From CAIYOL01 sp964494805 (GTDB lineage: Bacteria; Planctomycetota; Phycisphaerae; Sedimentisphaerales; Anaerobacaceae), in NCBI GenBank assembly GCA_964494805.1, contig CAZBST010000006.1, forward strand, positions 65,352-129,351: a stretch of DNA of 64,000 nt. Reading direction: 5' to 3'. Within the stretch, counting starts at the first letter, position 1; each line of letters starts with the position of its first letter. The notes beneath the pieces were generated by a model. That model saw nothing but the letters and a program-made list of their open reading frames with translations, had not been told where the DNA came from and searched no databases. Of this stretch, positions 7,847 to 16,234 are shown one piece after another. Position numbers and translations under genes: made by a program.

Positions 7847-9100
7847 ATGAGGTACAGATTGCTGGATGTACTGGAGTGTCCGGAGTGCGGAAGTCCATTC
7901 CGTGTCCTTCCTTTCGAGATTATTTCTTTGCCAAGTAATCCCATGATTAAGGATGGTCGTCCTGTTTGTGACCAAGGCTGCCCATGGGGACAAGTTGAGC
8001 CGAAATTTAAGTATCAATGCCAACAGTGTTTCTGCAGGGACGTCCACGTGGGAATTATTCAATGTGGGCAGAATCATCTTTTCCCTGTGGTCAATGGAAT
8101 TCCCCGGCTTCTGCCGAACGCTATGGCTGGAGCAGTTCCGTCGCTGCAGCAGCACCTGACTAACCTGCCGTCAGACGTAAGAGATATTTTGCTCAGTCAA
8201 ACCAGGGCCAAAGATAAAAACTTCGAAAAATACTTCAGGCATACTCTGGACAGTTTCTCATCGGAATGGGGTGCGATAAGAGAGTCGGAAAGGGCGTGGG
8301 GTCGGGATGTACCAGCGAGAAGAAAACTCTTTCTGGATTGCGTGGACTTAGCAATTGAGGACATGCCGGGCAAAAAGATTCTGGATGCAGGTTGTGGTCA
8401 TGGAGAGGTCGAGCTGGCACTGGTCAAGACGGGAGCGGAAGTATTCGCAATCGATATTTCCTTTTCAGTTGATGGAGTTAGAAACTATCTTGGAAAATCC
8501 GAACCTGCCTATGCTTCTCTTGTTCATATCGTTCATGGCAACATACATAGACTTCCATTTAGGCAGGAATTTTTTGATATAATTCACAGCGCCGGGGTTC
8601 TTCATCATACCCCCGATACTTTCCGTGGTTTTGAGGTATTATCATCGAGCCTCAAAAACGGCGGCATCGGCTACATTGAGATTTATACTGCGGAGCGGAG
8701 AAACCCCATCGAGTACGCAGTAAACAGGGTGTTTCGAGTTGTTACGACTCGATTGCCACATCCTATTCTCCATTTGTTTTGCTTTGTAGGTGCCCCCATT
8801 TTATGGCTTTATACTCACTCTTACAATGCACTTACGGGCAAAAAACTGTACGTAAAACGAACCGTTCGCGAAATGGAACTGTCTCTATTTGATAATTTTT
8901 CTCCTCGATACCAGCATCACCACACACTTGAGCAGGTAATGAATTGGTTCGACCGTCTGGGGTATAGTAACATTAGAAAGACCTGGGAAAGCAAGAGTGG
9001 GAACGGGGTAGCCGGAACCAAGCGAGCCGGCTCAAAAGACGGACGGCCGCGCGGTAGACCGCGGGAAAAACTGCGGCAGAAAAATCTGGAAGCGGATTGA
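7847..9100 (+). CDS. SAM-dependent methyltransferase with N-terminal zinc-ribbon-like region
   Basis: About 417 residues. The N-terminal 90 residues are Cys-rich (LECPECGSPF, then CDQGCPWG and CQQCFC), like the Trm112-type zinc ribbons often found ahead of polysaccharide-cluster methyltransferases. The Rossmann methyltransferase domain has motif I LDAGCGHGEVEL near residue 180, the acidic strand VFAIDIS, and HSAGVLHHTPD near 248. The ATG at 7847 is preferred over a TTG six bases upstream because AAGGGA lies at a proper distance only from the ATG. The natural C-terminus of this family appears to be near NGVAGTK. The last 25 or so residues are a basic, low-complexity tail that reads out of frame into an asnB remnant (9075-9134), suggesting loss of the original stop. 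The substrate is unknown. Confidence 0.8.
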   Translation: MRYRLLDVLECPECGSPFRVLPFEIISLPSNPMIKDGRPVCDQGCPWGQVEPKFKYQCQQCFCRDVHVGIIQCGQNHLFPVVNGIPRLLPNAMAGAVPSLQQHLTNLPSDVRDILLSQTRAKDKNFEKYFRHTLDSFSSEWGAIRESERAWGRDVPARRKLFLDCVDLAIEDMPGKKILDAGCGHGEVELALVKTGAEVFAIDISFSVDGVRNYLGKSEPAYASLVHIVHGNIHRLPFRQEFFDIIHSAGVLHHTPDTFRGFEVLSSSLKNGGIGYIEIYTAERRNPIEYAVNRVFRVVTTRLPHPILHLFCFVGAPILWLYTHSYNALTGKKLYVKRTVREMELSLFDNFSPRYQHHHTLEQVMNWFDRLGYSNIRKTWESKSGNGVAGTKRAGSKDGRPRGRPREKLRQKNLEAD

Positions 9101-9134
9101 TCTCGAAAGCCGGCTGCGGGAATATTTCAACTGA
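9075..9134 (+). pseudogene. Short asnB 3'-end remnant overlapping the methyltransferase tail
   Basis: In a frame different from the overlapping methyltransferase gene, these bases encode GRKIWKRIDLESRLREYFN and a stop. This matches the last 20 codons of the intact asnB upstream (GREIWKWINL through the terminal FFD). Only this terminal segment is left. It is the third copy of the same 3' end within 2.7 kb. Confidence 0.7.
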
Positions 9135-10098
9135 CCGGTTCGCGCTTAGTATAATCTTTACGGTGCCGTAGAAGGTCGATACCGCCAAAAATCACAGCAA
9201 GCGATATAAGGACGGTTGTACCTATTAACCTCATAAAGCCGGAGACAAGCACGCTCTCTGCCATGCCGACCCCCATTTGTGTGCCGAAGAAACCGTAGGC
9301 AAGTTCCTGTACGCCTAAGTTTGCCGGCGTAATATTTACATAGTCACCAATCTTTAGCAGGACGTAAAACATAACCACAGTAGGTATGTTCAGTCTGATG
9401 CCGAGAATGAGAAAGCAGAAATGAAGCAGCCCTGTTATACAGGCAAGTATAGCAATGTTTATCAGGATGATTTTTGCCAGATAGGTAACGTCTTTGATGT
9501 TGTTGACAGAAACTGACAAAACTTCCGACGTTTTTGAATGCAACCAGGCCAGACGAGAATGATTAAATTTTATTTTTCGCCACAATATTTCAATCAATAT
9601 CGGCGCAGTGATGATTACTATTATTATAACGAGCAGGATTTTCCATGCGATTAACCGGCCGATCTGCAGATCCGGTTTGAGGAATATTATAATTAATGCG
9701 GATATAAATAAATTCATAATAAGGTCCATCCACGCGAAAGAGGCATAGCTGCTGATGTATCTGGTGTATGAGACATTATAATTGCGTTTAAGCTGTATGC
9801 CGCGATAGACATTGCCTGTCTGCGGGAAGACCATATTGAGAAATGTGCCGAGTATAAAGATTTTAAACCAGCCGAAAAAAGGCAATTTGCTGCTGCTGCA
9901 CTTTTCCAGAATAGTCCTGAGCAGCAAGGCCAGCATCGGAAAATATAGTATTTGAAATGTGATAGCAGAAAAAATAGAGACCGGGTCAAGATTAAAAACG
10001 AGATGTAAAGTGTCTTTGTTTTTGTAGAAAAACCTGACCAGGTAAACAATACAAACGGCGACTAAAATCAGACGTGCTGTTTTTTTGAACTTATTCAA
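9127..10098 (-). CDS. Lysylphosphatidylglycerol synthase TM-region (UPF0104) family membrane protein
   Basis: 323 residues with about eight hydrophobic helices and the family landmark sequences: FLNMVFPQTGNVYRG near 90 (compare the usual PGRLGEL-type loop) and YVNITPANLGVQELAY near 255. UPF0104/LPG_synthase_TM proteins are flippase-like inner-membrane proteins often linked to lipid or glycolipid transport. There is no C-terminal LPG synthase domain, so it is the stand-alone membrane type. It lies at the end of a leftward operon with a methyltransferase (overlapping by 8 bases) and a GT4 glycosyltransferase. The inferred role is in membrane handling of a glycolipid intermediate. The exact substrate is unknown. 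Confidence 0.78.
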   Translation of the reverse strand: MNKFKKTARLILVAVCIVYLVRFFYKNKDTLHLVFNLDPVSIFSAITFQILYFPMLALLLRTILEKCSSSKLPFFGWFKIFILGTFLNMVFPQTGNVYRGIQLKRNYNVSYTRYISSYASFAWMDLIMNLFISALIIIFLKPDLQIGRLIAWKILLVIIIVIITAPILIEILWRKIKFNHSRLAWLHSKTSEVLSVSVNNIKDVTYLAKIILINIAILACITGLLHFCFLILGIRLNIPTVVMFYVLLKIGDYVNITPANLGVQELAYGFFGTQMGVGMAESVLVSGFMRLIGTTVLISLAVIFGGIDLLRHRKDYTKREPVS

Positions 10099-11080
10099 GT
10101 TTTTTTGTTCCTCTTGCTTCTATGCCGTTGTAGCCGTAATGGACGTCAATATCACTTAATCCTGCCTCCCGGAACCATTCTCTTACGGTTTTCAGCGTTT
10201 GTGGATAATCATATCGCGGCGAAAGCATATCAAAGGTGTCGAGATACGCCCATTCTTTCAGCATTTCATCTTTTAATCCTATTTGGCTGTAGTCGGCAAT
10301 ACACAGTGCCCAGTTAATTTTGGAGCCTATTTTAGGAATCCTGCGGATAATATTGGCAATCGGCCACATAAAATCGACATATTTTTTTGTACATCGGTAA
10401 AGTTTGTTCGCATCCATATTTTTTATGAAGAATCTTACATAGTATTTCGCGGCCAGATATATACTTGGTGTTTTCTTATAGACATCTATTACCAGGTTGC
10501 CGTTTTTTTTCAGATATTGAGGCAGCGTCATAAATGCCTTGTGAGGATCGGGGGTATGCTGAATGACTCCGATGCAGAACAATTTATCAAAGAATTGTTT
10601 CCTGAAAGGCAGCGAGTAAATATCCGCCTGTACGATGAAGACATTTTTTTTGCTGCCGTTTGATTTATAGTTTGCTTCGACCGCATTGCTGTAATCTGTG
10701 CTGATAACAAATGCGTCGGTTGAGGCCGCCTGTTCCGTAAATCGGCCTGAGCCGCTTCCGATTTCCAGTATCATTTCGCCTTTGAGATTTCTCGGCCAGC
10801 CGGTTTCTTCAAAAAATCTTTTTTCTGAGCAGTTCAGGCCGCTGTAGCTGTCATATTGAGTCTTCGAATGTATGTTCCATTCCAGGCCGAAGCTGGATGC
10901 GTAATTTTCCTTCGGCACAAAACGGGGGATATTGTTGATAATTTTATAAGAGGCAGAACACTTCCGGCATATTATCAAACCTGATTCAATATGGCCGGAG
11001 TTTTCTTTGATTATCTCCTTGATTATAAGGTCTCCGCTACATTTCGGGCATAACAGGTATTTGATATATTCGGCTTTCAT
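10091..11080 (-). CDS. SAM-dependent methyltransferase with Trm112-like zinc ribbon
   Basis: 329 residues. The N-terminal zinc ribbon has LLCPKCSGDL and, 20 residues on, CRKCSASYKIINNIPRF, the Trm112-like pattern. The methyltransferase fold follows with motif I ILEIGSGSGRF near residue 105, then VISTDYS and CIGVIQHTPDPH near 168. The C-terminus ends NGIEARGTKKLE. It has the same domain order as the methyltransferase at 7847 and is probably a diverged paralogue. It is flanked by a GT4 gene 4 bases upstream and the UPF0104 gene overlapping by 8 bases, so all three form one leftward operon. The methyl acceptor is probably a sugar or glycolipid, but nothing in the sequence proves it. Confidence 0.82.
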   Translation of the reverse strand: MKAEYIKYLLCPKCSGDLIIKEIIKENSGHIESGLIICRKCSASYKIINNIPRFVPKENYASSFGLEWNIHSKTQYDSYSGLNCSEKRFFEETGWPRNLKGEMILEIGSGSGRFTEQAASTDAFVISTDYSNAVEANYKSNGSKKNVFIVQADIYSLPFRKQFFDKLFCIGVIQHTPDPHKAFMTLPQYLKKNGNLVIDVYKKTPSIYLAAKYYVRFFIKNMDANKLYRCTKKYVDFMWPIANIIRRIPKIGSKINWALCIADYSQIGLKDEMLKEWAYLDTFDMLSPRYDYPQTLKTVREWFREAGLSDIDVHYGYNGIEARGTKKLE

Positions 11081-11084
11081 TGTA

Positions 11085-12008
11085 TCAGTTGTTTATCACG
11101 TTGTTGTAAATATCTATAATTTTGCGGGCAACATTATTTATTTCCAGATGTTTTATGTTATTCCGTCCGTTGGTCGGTTTTGCGAAATTAAGTGCTTTTT
11201 TCAGTTTGTCCACGACGTCTGCAGGGTCATAGGAAGCGATATAGCAGCTGTCAATATTTGATATTATTTGCGCTGCATCGCCCGCATCAGTGGAAACAAT
11301 CGGCAGATTGCAGGCCATCGCTTCTTTGATTACATTGGGTGAGCCTTCGGATAACGAAGTAAGCAGCAAAACATCTGCAGCATACATATAAAAGGGGACA
11401 AGGTTAAAGTCGATTCCGCTGATGATATTTAATTCGACATCCTGAGAATTTAATAATTTAAATGCTGCGGCAGCCAGTGGATAATTTTTTACCTTTAGAT
11501 TTGGGTCGGCGGCGACAAAAATTATGTGTTTTTTTTCACTGAAGCCGACTTTCTTACGAGCCGTGTTTTTCTCAATGAATTTAAATTTCTCAAAGTCCAC
11601 GCCGTTAGGTACTACCAGGGCGTCCGTAATTTTTATACGATTTTTTGTCCTTTCTGATTTTACGATAACAGCCTTCCATCGATATTTGCGCAAAAATCTT
11701 GCAAAACTTCGTATGAGACAACCACCGAGGACAGTGCCTCCCATCAGCGAAACAACTAGCGGGCGGGCCCCAGCAAAGGTGGCAAAAAAGGCGGATAGTG
11801 AATAGTGTGCATGAACTATGTCAAATTTATGAGATTTGAGATATTTTCTTAGTTTGAAAATTCCTGCAGGGTAACCGCCTAAGAAGTTTCCCCTGAAGGT
11901 AAAATATTCAACTTCTATTCCGTTATTCCTCAAAGATTCACCCTGGCTTTTTATTACAGGGCTGATGCCAAATTGTGAATTGCCGCTGCAGACAAAAAGG
12001 ACTTTCAT
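11085..12008 (-). CDS. Glycosyltransferase family 4
   Basis: 307 residues, a short GT-B transferase. The N-terminal half begins MKVLFVCSGNS and contains FDIVHAHYSLSAFFA near 80 (typical GT4 HxH segment) and the Gly-rich VSLMGGTVLGG. The C-terminal donor domain has VVPNGVDFEKF near 132 and the E-x7-E region SLSEGSPNVIKEAMACNLPIVSTDAGD near 220, where the two Glu contact the nucleotide sugar. It is the first intact gene of a leftward operon and overlaps by 4 bases the truncated asnB-type fragment before it. It is probably cytoplasmic and membrane-associated. Donor and acceptor are not determinable. Confidence 0.86.
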   Translation of the reverse strand: MKVLFVCSGNSQFGISPVIKSQGESLRNNGIEVEYFTFRGNFLGGYPAGIFKLRKYLKSHKFDIVHAHYSLSAFFATFAGARPLVVSLMGGTVLGGCLIRSFARFLRKYRWKAVIVKSERTKNRIKITDALVVPNGVDFEKFKFIEKNTARKKVGFSEKKHIIFVAADPNLKVKNYPLAAAAFKLLNSQDVELNIISGIDFNLVPFYMYAADVLLLTSLSEGSPNVIKEAMACNLPIVSTDAGDAAQIISNIDSCYIASYDPADVVDKLKKALNFAKPTNGRNNIKHLEINNVARKIIDIYNNVINN

Positions 12009-12295
12009 TTAGCTAACCCGTGTTTAACCAACCAAACTTCGAAGAACAGCAATGACCAAATTAAGTTCATTGCATAACGGCTTACGTTTTTATTTGCTTT
12101 TATTAGTTTAAAAATTTTATCAATTTTATCAGCGTTAAAGTTCCTGATTAAGACTCCATTCATAACTGTTTTGTAGAAATAGTCATAGTTTGCATCTGTC
12201 TTCAGCCATCGATACAGTGACGGTACGGATCTACTTTTGGCTCTGTATATATAATCTTTTGGCATATATTTTTCAAGGAGCTTTTTCAGCAGCTA
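12005..12295 (-). pseudogene. C-terminal fragment of an asparagine synthase-like gene
   Basis: The frame from about 12292 down reads LLKKLLEKYMPKDYIYRAKS then SVPSLYRWLK, and ends WSLLFFEVWLVKHGLAK. This is the pattern of the C-terminal 90 or so residues of asparagine synthases. An in-frame TAG at 12293-12295 and unrelated sequence beyond it cut off everything upstream, so neither the glutaminase nor the PP-loop domain is present. An ATG at 12265 could start an 86-residue product, but the homology extends past it, so this is best read as a relic. It is much more diverged from the intact asnB than the copies at 7591 and 9075. Its stop overlaps the GT4 start by 4 bases, so it was once the upstream gene of that operon. 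Confidence 0.75.
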
Positions 12296-12603
12296 TTTGC
12301 TTTCGTTGTTATTGTCGAAGAATTTGGGAGACTCATTGCCCAAAGGCTATTAATGCCGCCGGTAGTCTTGAGATCTTAAGCGGCAGGCAGTTAATAAGCT
12401 ATCCTATAATAGACCTTTTTTTGATTTGTTTGTTTGATTGTGTCATTATATAATCAAATGTAACTGGTATCCCAATAAAGGGTTATCGCATTAGAAAGGA
12501 TATAGCTTGGCTGCTGAAATAGAAAATGAAAAGGATTTGTCGTCGAGAGTATATTTAGCCGCATCGATGAATCAAAAACCTGTTTGCAGCAATTGAAATT
12601 ATT
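12296..12603. other. Non-coding gap between divergent polysaccharide genes
   Basis: No intact gene. The part at 12310-12420 has short open segments that look like frameshifted coding relics, but no family is recognisable. The rest is AT-rich and must hold the promoter of the rightward methyltransferase gene; no clear -35/-10 pair was identified. Confidence 0.4.
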
Positions 12604-13212
12604 ATGGTAAAGCAAAATGTGGTTAGAGGATACGGCCCTTTCGATATGTTTCTGGCAAAGCAGAGACATAAAATAGCTGAGGAAAAAATAAAGTCCGCCA
12701 ATAAATCCGGACGAATTCTGGATGTAGGGTGTGGGAGTTATCCGTTATTTCTTCTCAATGTGGATTTTCCGGAAAAGTACGGTTTGGATAAAATATCTCA
12801 AAATGAATCCGATGAAAATATAATCAAACAGGGAATTACCCTTATCAGCAGCAATTTTGAAGAGGTGGGAAAATTCCCTTTCGAAGATAATTATTTCGAT
12901 GTTGTAACTATGCTGGCGGTTTTTGAACATATTTTCCCGGAAAACCTTATTAAGGTGCATAAGGAGATTTACAGAGTTTTGAAAAAGGGCGGCATATATA
13001 TTATGACTTCCCCTGCGTTCTGGACGGAGTATTTGCTGAAAACTTTGGCGAAATTGCGGCTAATAAGTGATGTTGAGATTAAAGACCATAAGGGGTATTA
13101 TACCCATTCAGCAATATCGCGCGTACTTCAGGCGGCTGATTTTCCGAAAGGCAACCTGCGGTTCGGATATTTTGAATTGTTTATGAATATGTGGGCAACG
13201 GCGGTCAAATAA
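12604..13212 (+). CDS. SAM-dependent methyltransferase (type 11)
   Basis: 202 residues, a minimal class I methyltransferase. Motif I is ILDVGCGSYPLF near residue 38. The acidic post-I strand reads KYGLDKIS, motif II is DNYFDVVTMLAVFEHI near 96, and EIYRVLKKGGIYIMTSP near 121 is the usual motif III. There is no zinc ribbon, unlike the two other methyltransferases in the cluster. The ATG at 12604 has no strong ribosome binding site, but the domain is complete from it. It is followed 70 bases later by a membrane glycosyltransferase gene in the same direction. The substrate is presumably a sugar or lipid intermediate of the same cluster (inference). Confidence 0.83.
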   Translation: MVKQNVVRGYGPFDMFLAKQRHKIAEEKIKSANKSGRILDVGCGSYPLFLLNVDFPEKYGLDKISQNESDENIIKQGITLISSNFEEVGKFPFEDNYFDVVTMLAVFEHIFPENLIKVHKEIYRVLKKGGIYIMTSPAFWTEYLLKTLAKLRLISDVEIKDHKGYYTHSAISRVLQAADFPKGNLRFGYFELFMNMWATAVK

Positions 13213-13282
13213 ATTAATGTGGTAATATTTTTCAGGCGAATTTTTTAGAGCCAAAGACAAGGATTTTTTTGAAGAAAATTTT

Positions 13283-14833
13283 ATGAAGGTAGATCAGGTA
13301 AAAAGTGACATAAACAATAAAATTCAGGAACAGGAACCGAGAGATTTCGTCATTCTGGCGATGCTGATATACCTTATAATCGGGGTTTTCCTGCTCAAAT
13401 ATTACCGCTACCAAATTAATCCTGATGGTATAAGCTATATCTCCATCGCTAAAAAATATTTGGCAGGAAACTTTAGCGAAGCTATTAATGGATATTGGGG
13501 TCCCTTATTTTGTTGGCTGTTGGTGCCTTTGTTGGCTATTGGTACAGAGCCGCTGCTCGCCACAAAAATATTGAACCTGCTTGTTGGTTCTCAGGTAATC
13601 CTGGTCATAGCTTTGATATCTCGTCGATTTTCGATATCCGTCGGCACCAGAAGGGTAATACTGCTGACAGCAATTCCGGTAATATTATTGTATGCTATGA
13701 TAGTTATTACGCCGGATTTGTTGGTGGCATTGATGATGCTAATTTATTTTCTGTATGTGTTCCAGCCGGATTACCCGTTTAGTAAACGCAACGGCATATT
13801 TTGTGGTTTATGGGGAGGCTTTGCCTATCTGGCCAAGGCTTATAGTTTCCCGTTTTTTGTAATTCATTTTCCTTTGATGAATTTTCTTCATTATGTCAAA
13901 TCTTGGGACAGGGGAACCAGATTAAAAGTCTTTGCGAATTTTTTTAGCGGTCTTGCAGTTTTTGGCGTGATAAGCGGTATATGGATAGCAGCCATCAGTT
14001 TGAAATATCACAGGGTTACGTATGCCACGGTAGGCGGAGACTACATTATGTCTTTCATACGTCCCGGCGGCAGAGATCTGCATCCTATGTCCTGGCAGGG
14101 GTTTCTTGCTCCTCCTAATCAAACTGCGGTAAGTTCATGGGAGGACCCTTCTTCTTTTACCTACCCGCGGTGGAGCCCATTTGATTCATCAGACGCATTT
14201 AAGTACTATCTTCGCCATATCAAAGCGAATTTCCGTAAAATTTATAGAACGTTTAGAGAATTTTCATATTTATCTGTGCCTATATACATCGCGTGTATTT
14301 TATTCCTGCTGCAGAAGCCGGGAAAAATTCTTACACAGTACTACCAGGTAGCTTTTCCTCTTATAAGTATATTTTTGTTCCTCTGGGGTTATAGTCTGGT
14401 TTTTGTGGAAATAAGACATATATGGGTGACGTTTTTTCTGGTGCTGATTCTGGGCGGTTATATGATGGACAGATTATTCGAGGGAAGTTTTTTTACCAAA
14501 ACACGAAAAGTTGCTTTGTATATTTTCTTTATTATTTCATTTGCATACAGACCAGCCGTTATTAATTTGCCAGCCGCGGCAAATGTAGATAAACCTTATT
14601 ATCTTCTAAGTCAGGAGCTGAAAAAATATATTCGCCCAGGCGATAGAATTGCTTCAAACGGAGAGTGGAATGAGTCCTTATATCTGGCTTATCATCTGAA
14701 TGTGCCGTATTACGGCATTCCAAAAGAAAATATCGACAAACAGACTTTGAATGAAGAGTTGCATAAGTTTAATATTAATCGTTATCTGATATGGGATAAT
14801 CGAAGACTTGTCAACGTAGAATTTGTTAAATAA
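13283..14833 (+). CDS. Polytopic membrane glycosyltransferase (GT39/ArnT-like)
   Basis: 516 residues with about eleven hydrophobic segments beginning at about residue 23. The first periplasmic loop, after YRYQINPDGISYISIAKKYLAG, contains the acidic and aromatic residues expected for polyprenyl-phosphate-sugar dependent transferases of the GT39/GT-C class. A second loop (about 255-310) is rich in Trp and Pro. The C-terminal part (about 430-516) is soluble. It differs in sequence from the GT39-type protein at 3010. It is probably co-transcribed with the methyltransferase 70 bases upstream and closes the polysaccharide cluster. Assignment to an exact GT family would need a profile search. Confidence 0.68.
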   Translation: MKVDQVKSDINNKIQEQEPRDFVILAMLIYLIIGVFLLKYYRYQINPDGISYISIAKKYLAGNFSEAINGYWGPLFCWLLVPLLAIGTEPLLATKILNLLVGSQVILVIALISRRFSISVGTRRVILLTAIPVILLYAMIVITPDLLVALMMLIYFLYVFQPDYPFSKRNGIFCGLWGGFAYLAKAYSFPFFVIHFPLMNFLHYVKSWDRGTRLKVFANFFSGLAVFGVISGIWIAAISLKYHRVTYATVGGDYIMSFIRPGGRDLHPMSWQGFLAPPNQTAVSSWEDPSSFTYPRWSPFDSSDAFKYYLRHIKANFRKIYRTFREFSYLSVPIYIACILFLLQKPGKILTQYYQVAFPLISIFLFLWGYSLVFVEIRHIWVTFFLVLILGGYMMDRLFEGSFFTKTRKVALYIFFIISFAYRPAVINLPAAANVDKPYYLLSQELKKYIRPGDRIASNGEWNESLYLAYHLNVPYYGIPKENIDKQTLNEELHKFNINRYLIWDNRRLVNVEFVK

Positions 14834-15001
14834 TGTTGCAAGAAATATCGGTTGTAAGGTCATATTTAGTCAGTTGAAATCTCACTGCCTTCCTGTGATA
14901 TCCAATCAGAAATTTCTTGTTTAACGATGTCTTTTCTATTAGAATAGACATTTCTATGAACGGATTGTAAATTATATCGTAGTTTGATTGGAGATGAGAA
15001 T

Positions 15002-16156
15002 ATGAAACGCGATTGTTTAATTTTAACTGTCCTTATTATTGCTTCTATTTGCTTTTTGCAGATTAGCTGTAAGGAGCGGGTTGTGGCGGCGGAGGAGTCT
15101 AAATCTGAGTTAACAGCACCCGAACCGGCGAGTAGTTCGGCAAAAGCTGAAACTGCCCCTGCGCCTGTTAAAGGTGGGCCGGCAATTACGTTTGAAAAAG
15201 AGGTTTACGATTTCGGTAACATCGAGCCGGGGTCAAGAAATGTTTGTGAGTTTAAATTTACAAACACCGGGGGCAGCTTGTTGAGAATAACGGATGTTAG
15301 CAAGAGCTGCGGCTGTACGCCATATACGCTGGAGAAGAGGGAGTATGAGCCGGGCGAGAGCGGAGTTTTGAAAGTAGAGTACCATGCAAGCAGACAACCC
15401 GCTTCGGTAAAGAAAACCCTGTATGTGTCCAGCAACGATAAGGCAAGGCCCAGCGTCGAACTGACCGTAGAAGCCATGATTGCAGTAAACGTTGATTACC
15501 AGCCGAAGAAACTCAACCTCGCGCTTAACAAGGAAAACGCTGGTTGTCCGGCGATTACGATTAAGAGTTTAGATGGCAAGCCGTTTTCGATAAAGGGGTT
15601 CAAGGTAATTGGGCGGCCCAAGCAGATAGAAAATATTATAATTGCTGATTATAATTCTTCAGTGGAGGCAGCGGAATTTGTTTTTCAACCGAAAGTCGAT
15701 GTGGACAAACTGCGAGAAGTATCGGGTGGGCGTATTGAGATTACCTTTGCTCACCCACAAAATGATATGATTTCTATTCCTTTTGAAGTGCTGCCGAGAT
15801 TTAAGATTACTCCGCCATCGATTATAATCTACAAGGCTGGGCTGGAAAAGTCGGTAACAAGGGAGGTCTGGATACTCAGCAACTATGATGAGGATTTCGA
15901 GGTTGAGTCGACATCGTCGCTGGAAGGCACTATAAAGGTTTTGAGCCAGGAAAAGATTGATAATCGTTATAAGTTTGAGCTGGAGATAACGCCTCCGGCT
16001 ACTGGAAAAGGTCGAAAAGGGTTTTTTACGGATACGTTTTTTGTAGATATAAAGGGCGGCGAGAGGCTGAAAATTGCCTGCAGGATGTTCTTTCTAAGAA
16101 AAAAGGTAGAGAAGAAGTCGCCTCCTGTTATAGAAAAACCGGCCTCTACTGATTGA
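15002..16156 (+). CDS. DUF1573 domain lipoprotein
   Basis: About 384 residues. The ATG at 15002 has GGAGATGAG upstream; an in-frame TTG 18 bases earlier is less likely. The N-terminus is a lipoprotein signal: MKRDC, a hydrophobic core and LQISC, so acylation at Cys22 and membrane anchoring outside the cytoplasm are expected. Residues about 65-165 are a DUF1573 domain, an immunoglobulin-like fold, with VYDFGNIEPGSRNVCEFKFTN-type strands and the characteristic SKSCGCT. A second beta-rich region follows to about 370. It begins a long co-directional block that continues with a MauE/thioredoxin protein, a GspC-like protein and the type II secretion genes. DUF1573 proteins often sit next to such redox proteins. 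Its precise role is unknown. Confidence 0.82.
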   Translation: MKRDCLILTVLIIASICFLQISCKERVVAAEESKSELTAPEPASSSAKAETAPAPVKGGPAITFEKEVYDFGNIEPGSRNVCEFKFTNTGGSLLRITDVSKSCGCTPYTLEKREYEPGESGVLKVEYHASRQPASVKKTLYVSSNDKARPSVELTVEAMIAVNVDYQPKKLNLALNKENAGCPAITIKSLDGKPFSIKGFKVIGRPKQIENIIIADYNSSVEAAEFVFQPKVDVDKLREVSGGRIEITFAHPQNDMISIPFEVLPRFKITPPSIIIYKAGLEKSVTREVWILSNYDEDFEVESTSSLEGTIKVLSQEKIDNRYKFELEITPPATGKGRKGFFTDTFFVDIKGGERLKIACRMFFLRKKVEKKSPPVIEKPASTD

Positions 16157-16187
16157 GCTTAGACCTGATTGGTAGGTGCTTAAAATA

Positions 16188-16207
16188 GGATACCACCTGG
16201 GGTATCC
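16188..16207 (+). promoter_or_regulatory. Hairpin GGATACC/GGTATCC between DUF1573 and MauE genes
   Basis: A perfect 7-bp stem with a 6-base loop in the 78-base gap before the next gene. There is no T-run after it, so it is more likely an mRNA processing or attenuation structure than a strong terminator. Confidence 0.4.
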
Positions 16208-16234
16208 CACTGTGGCCGGTTTGACAATTCGAGT

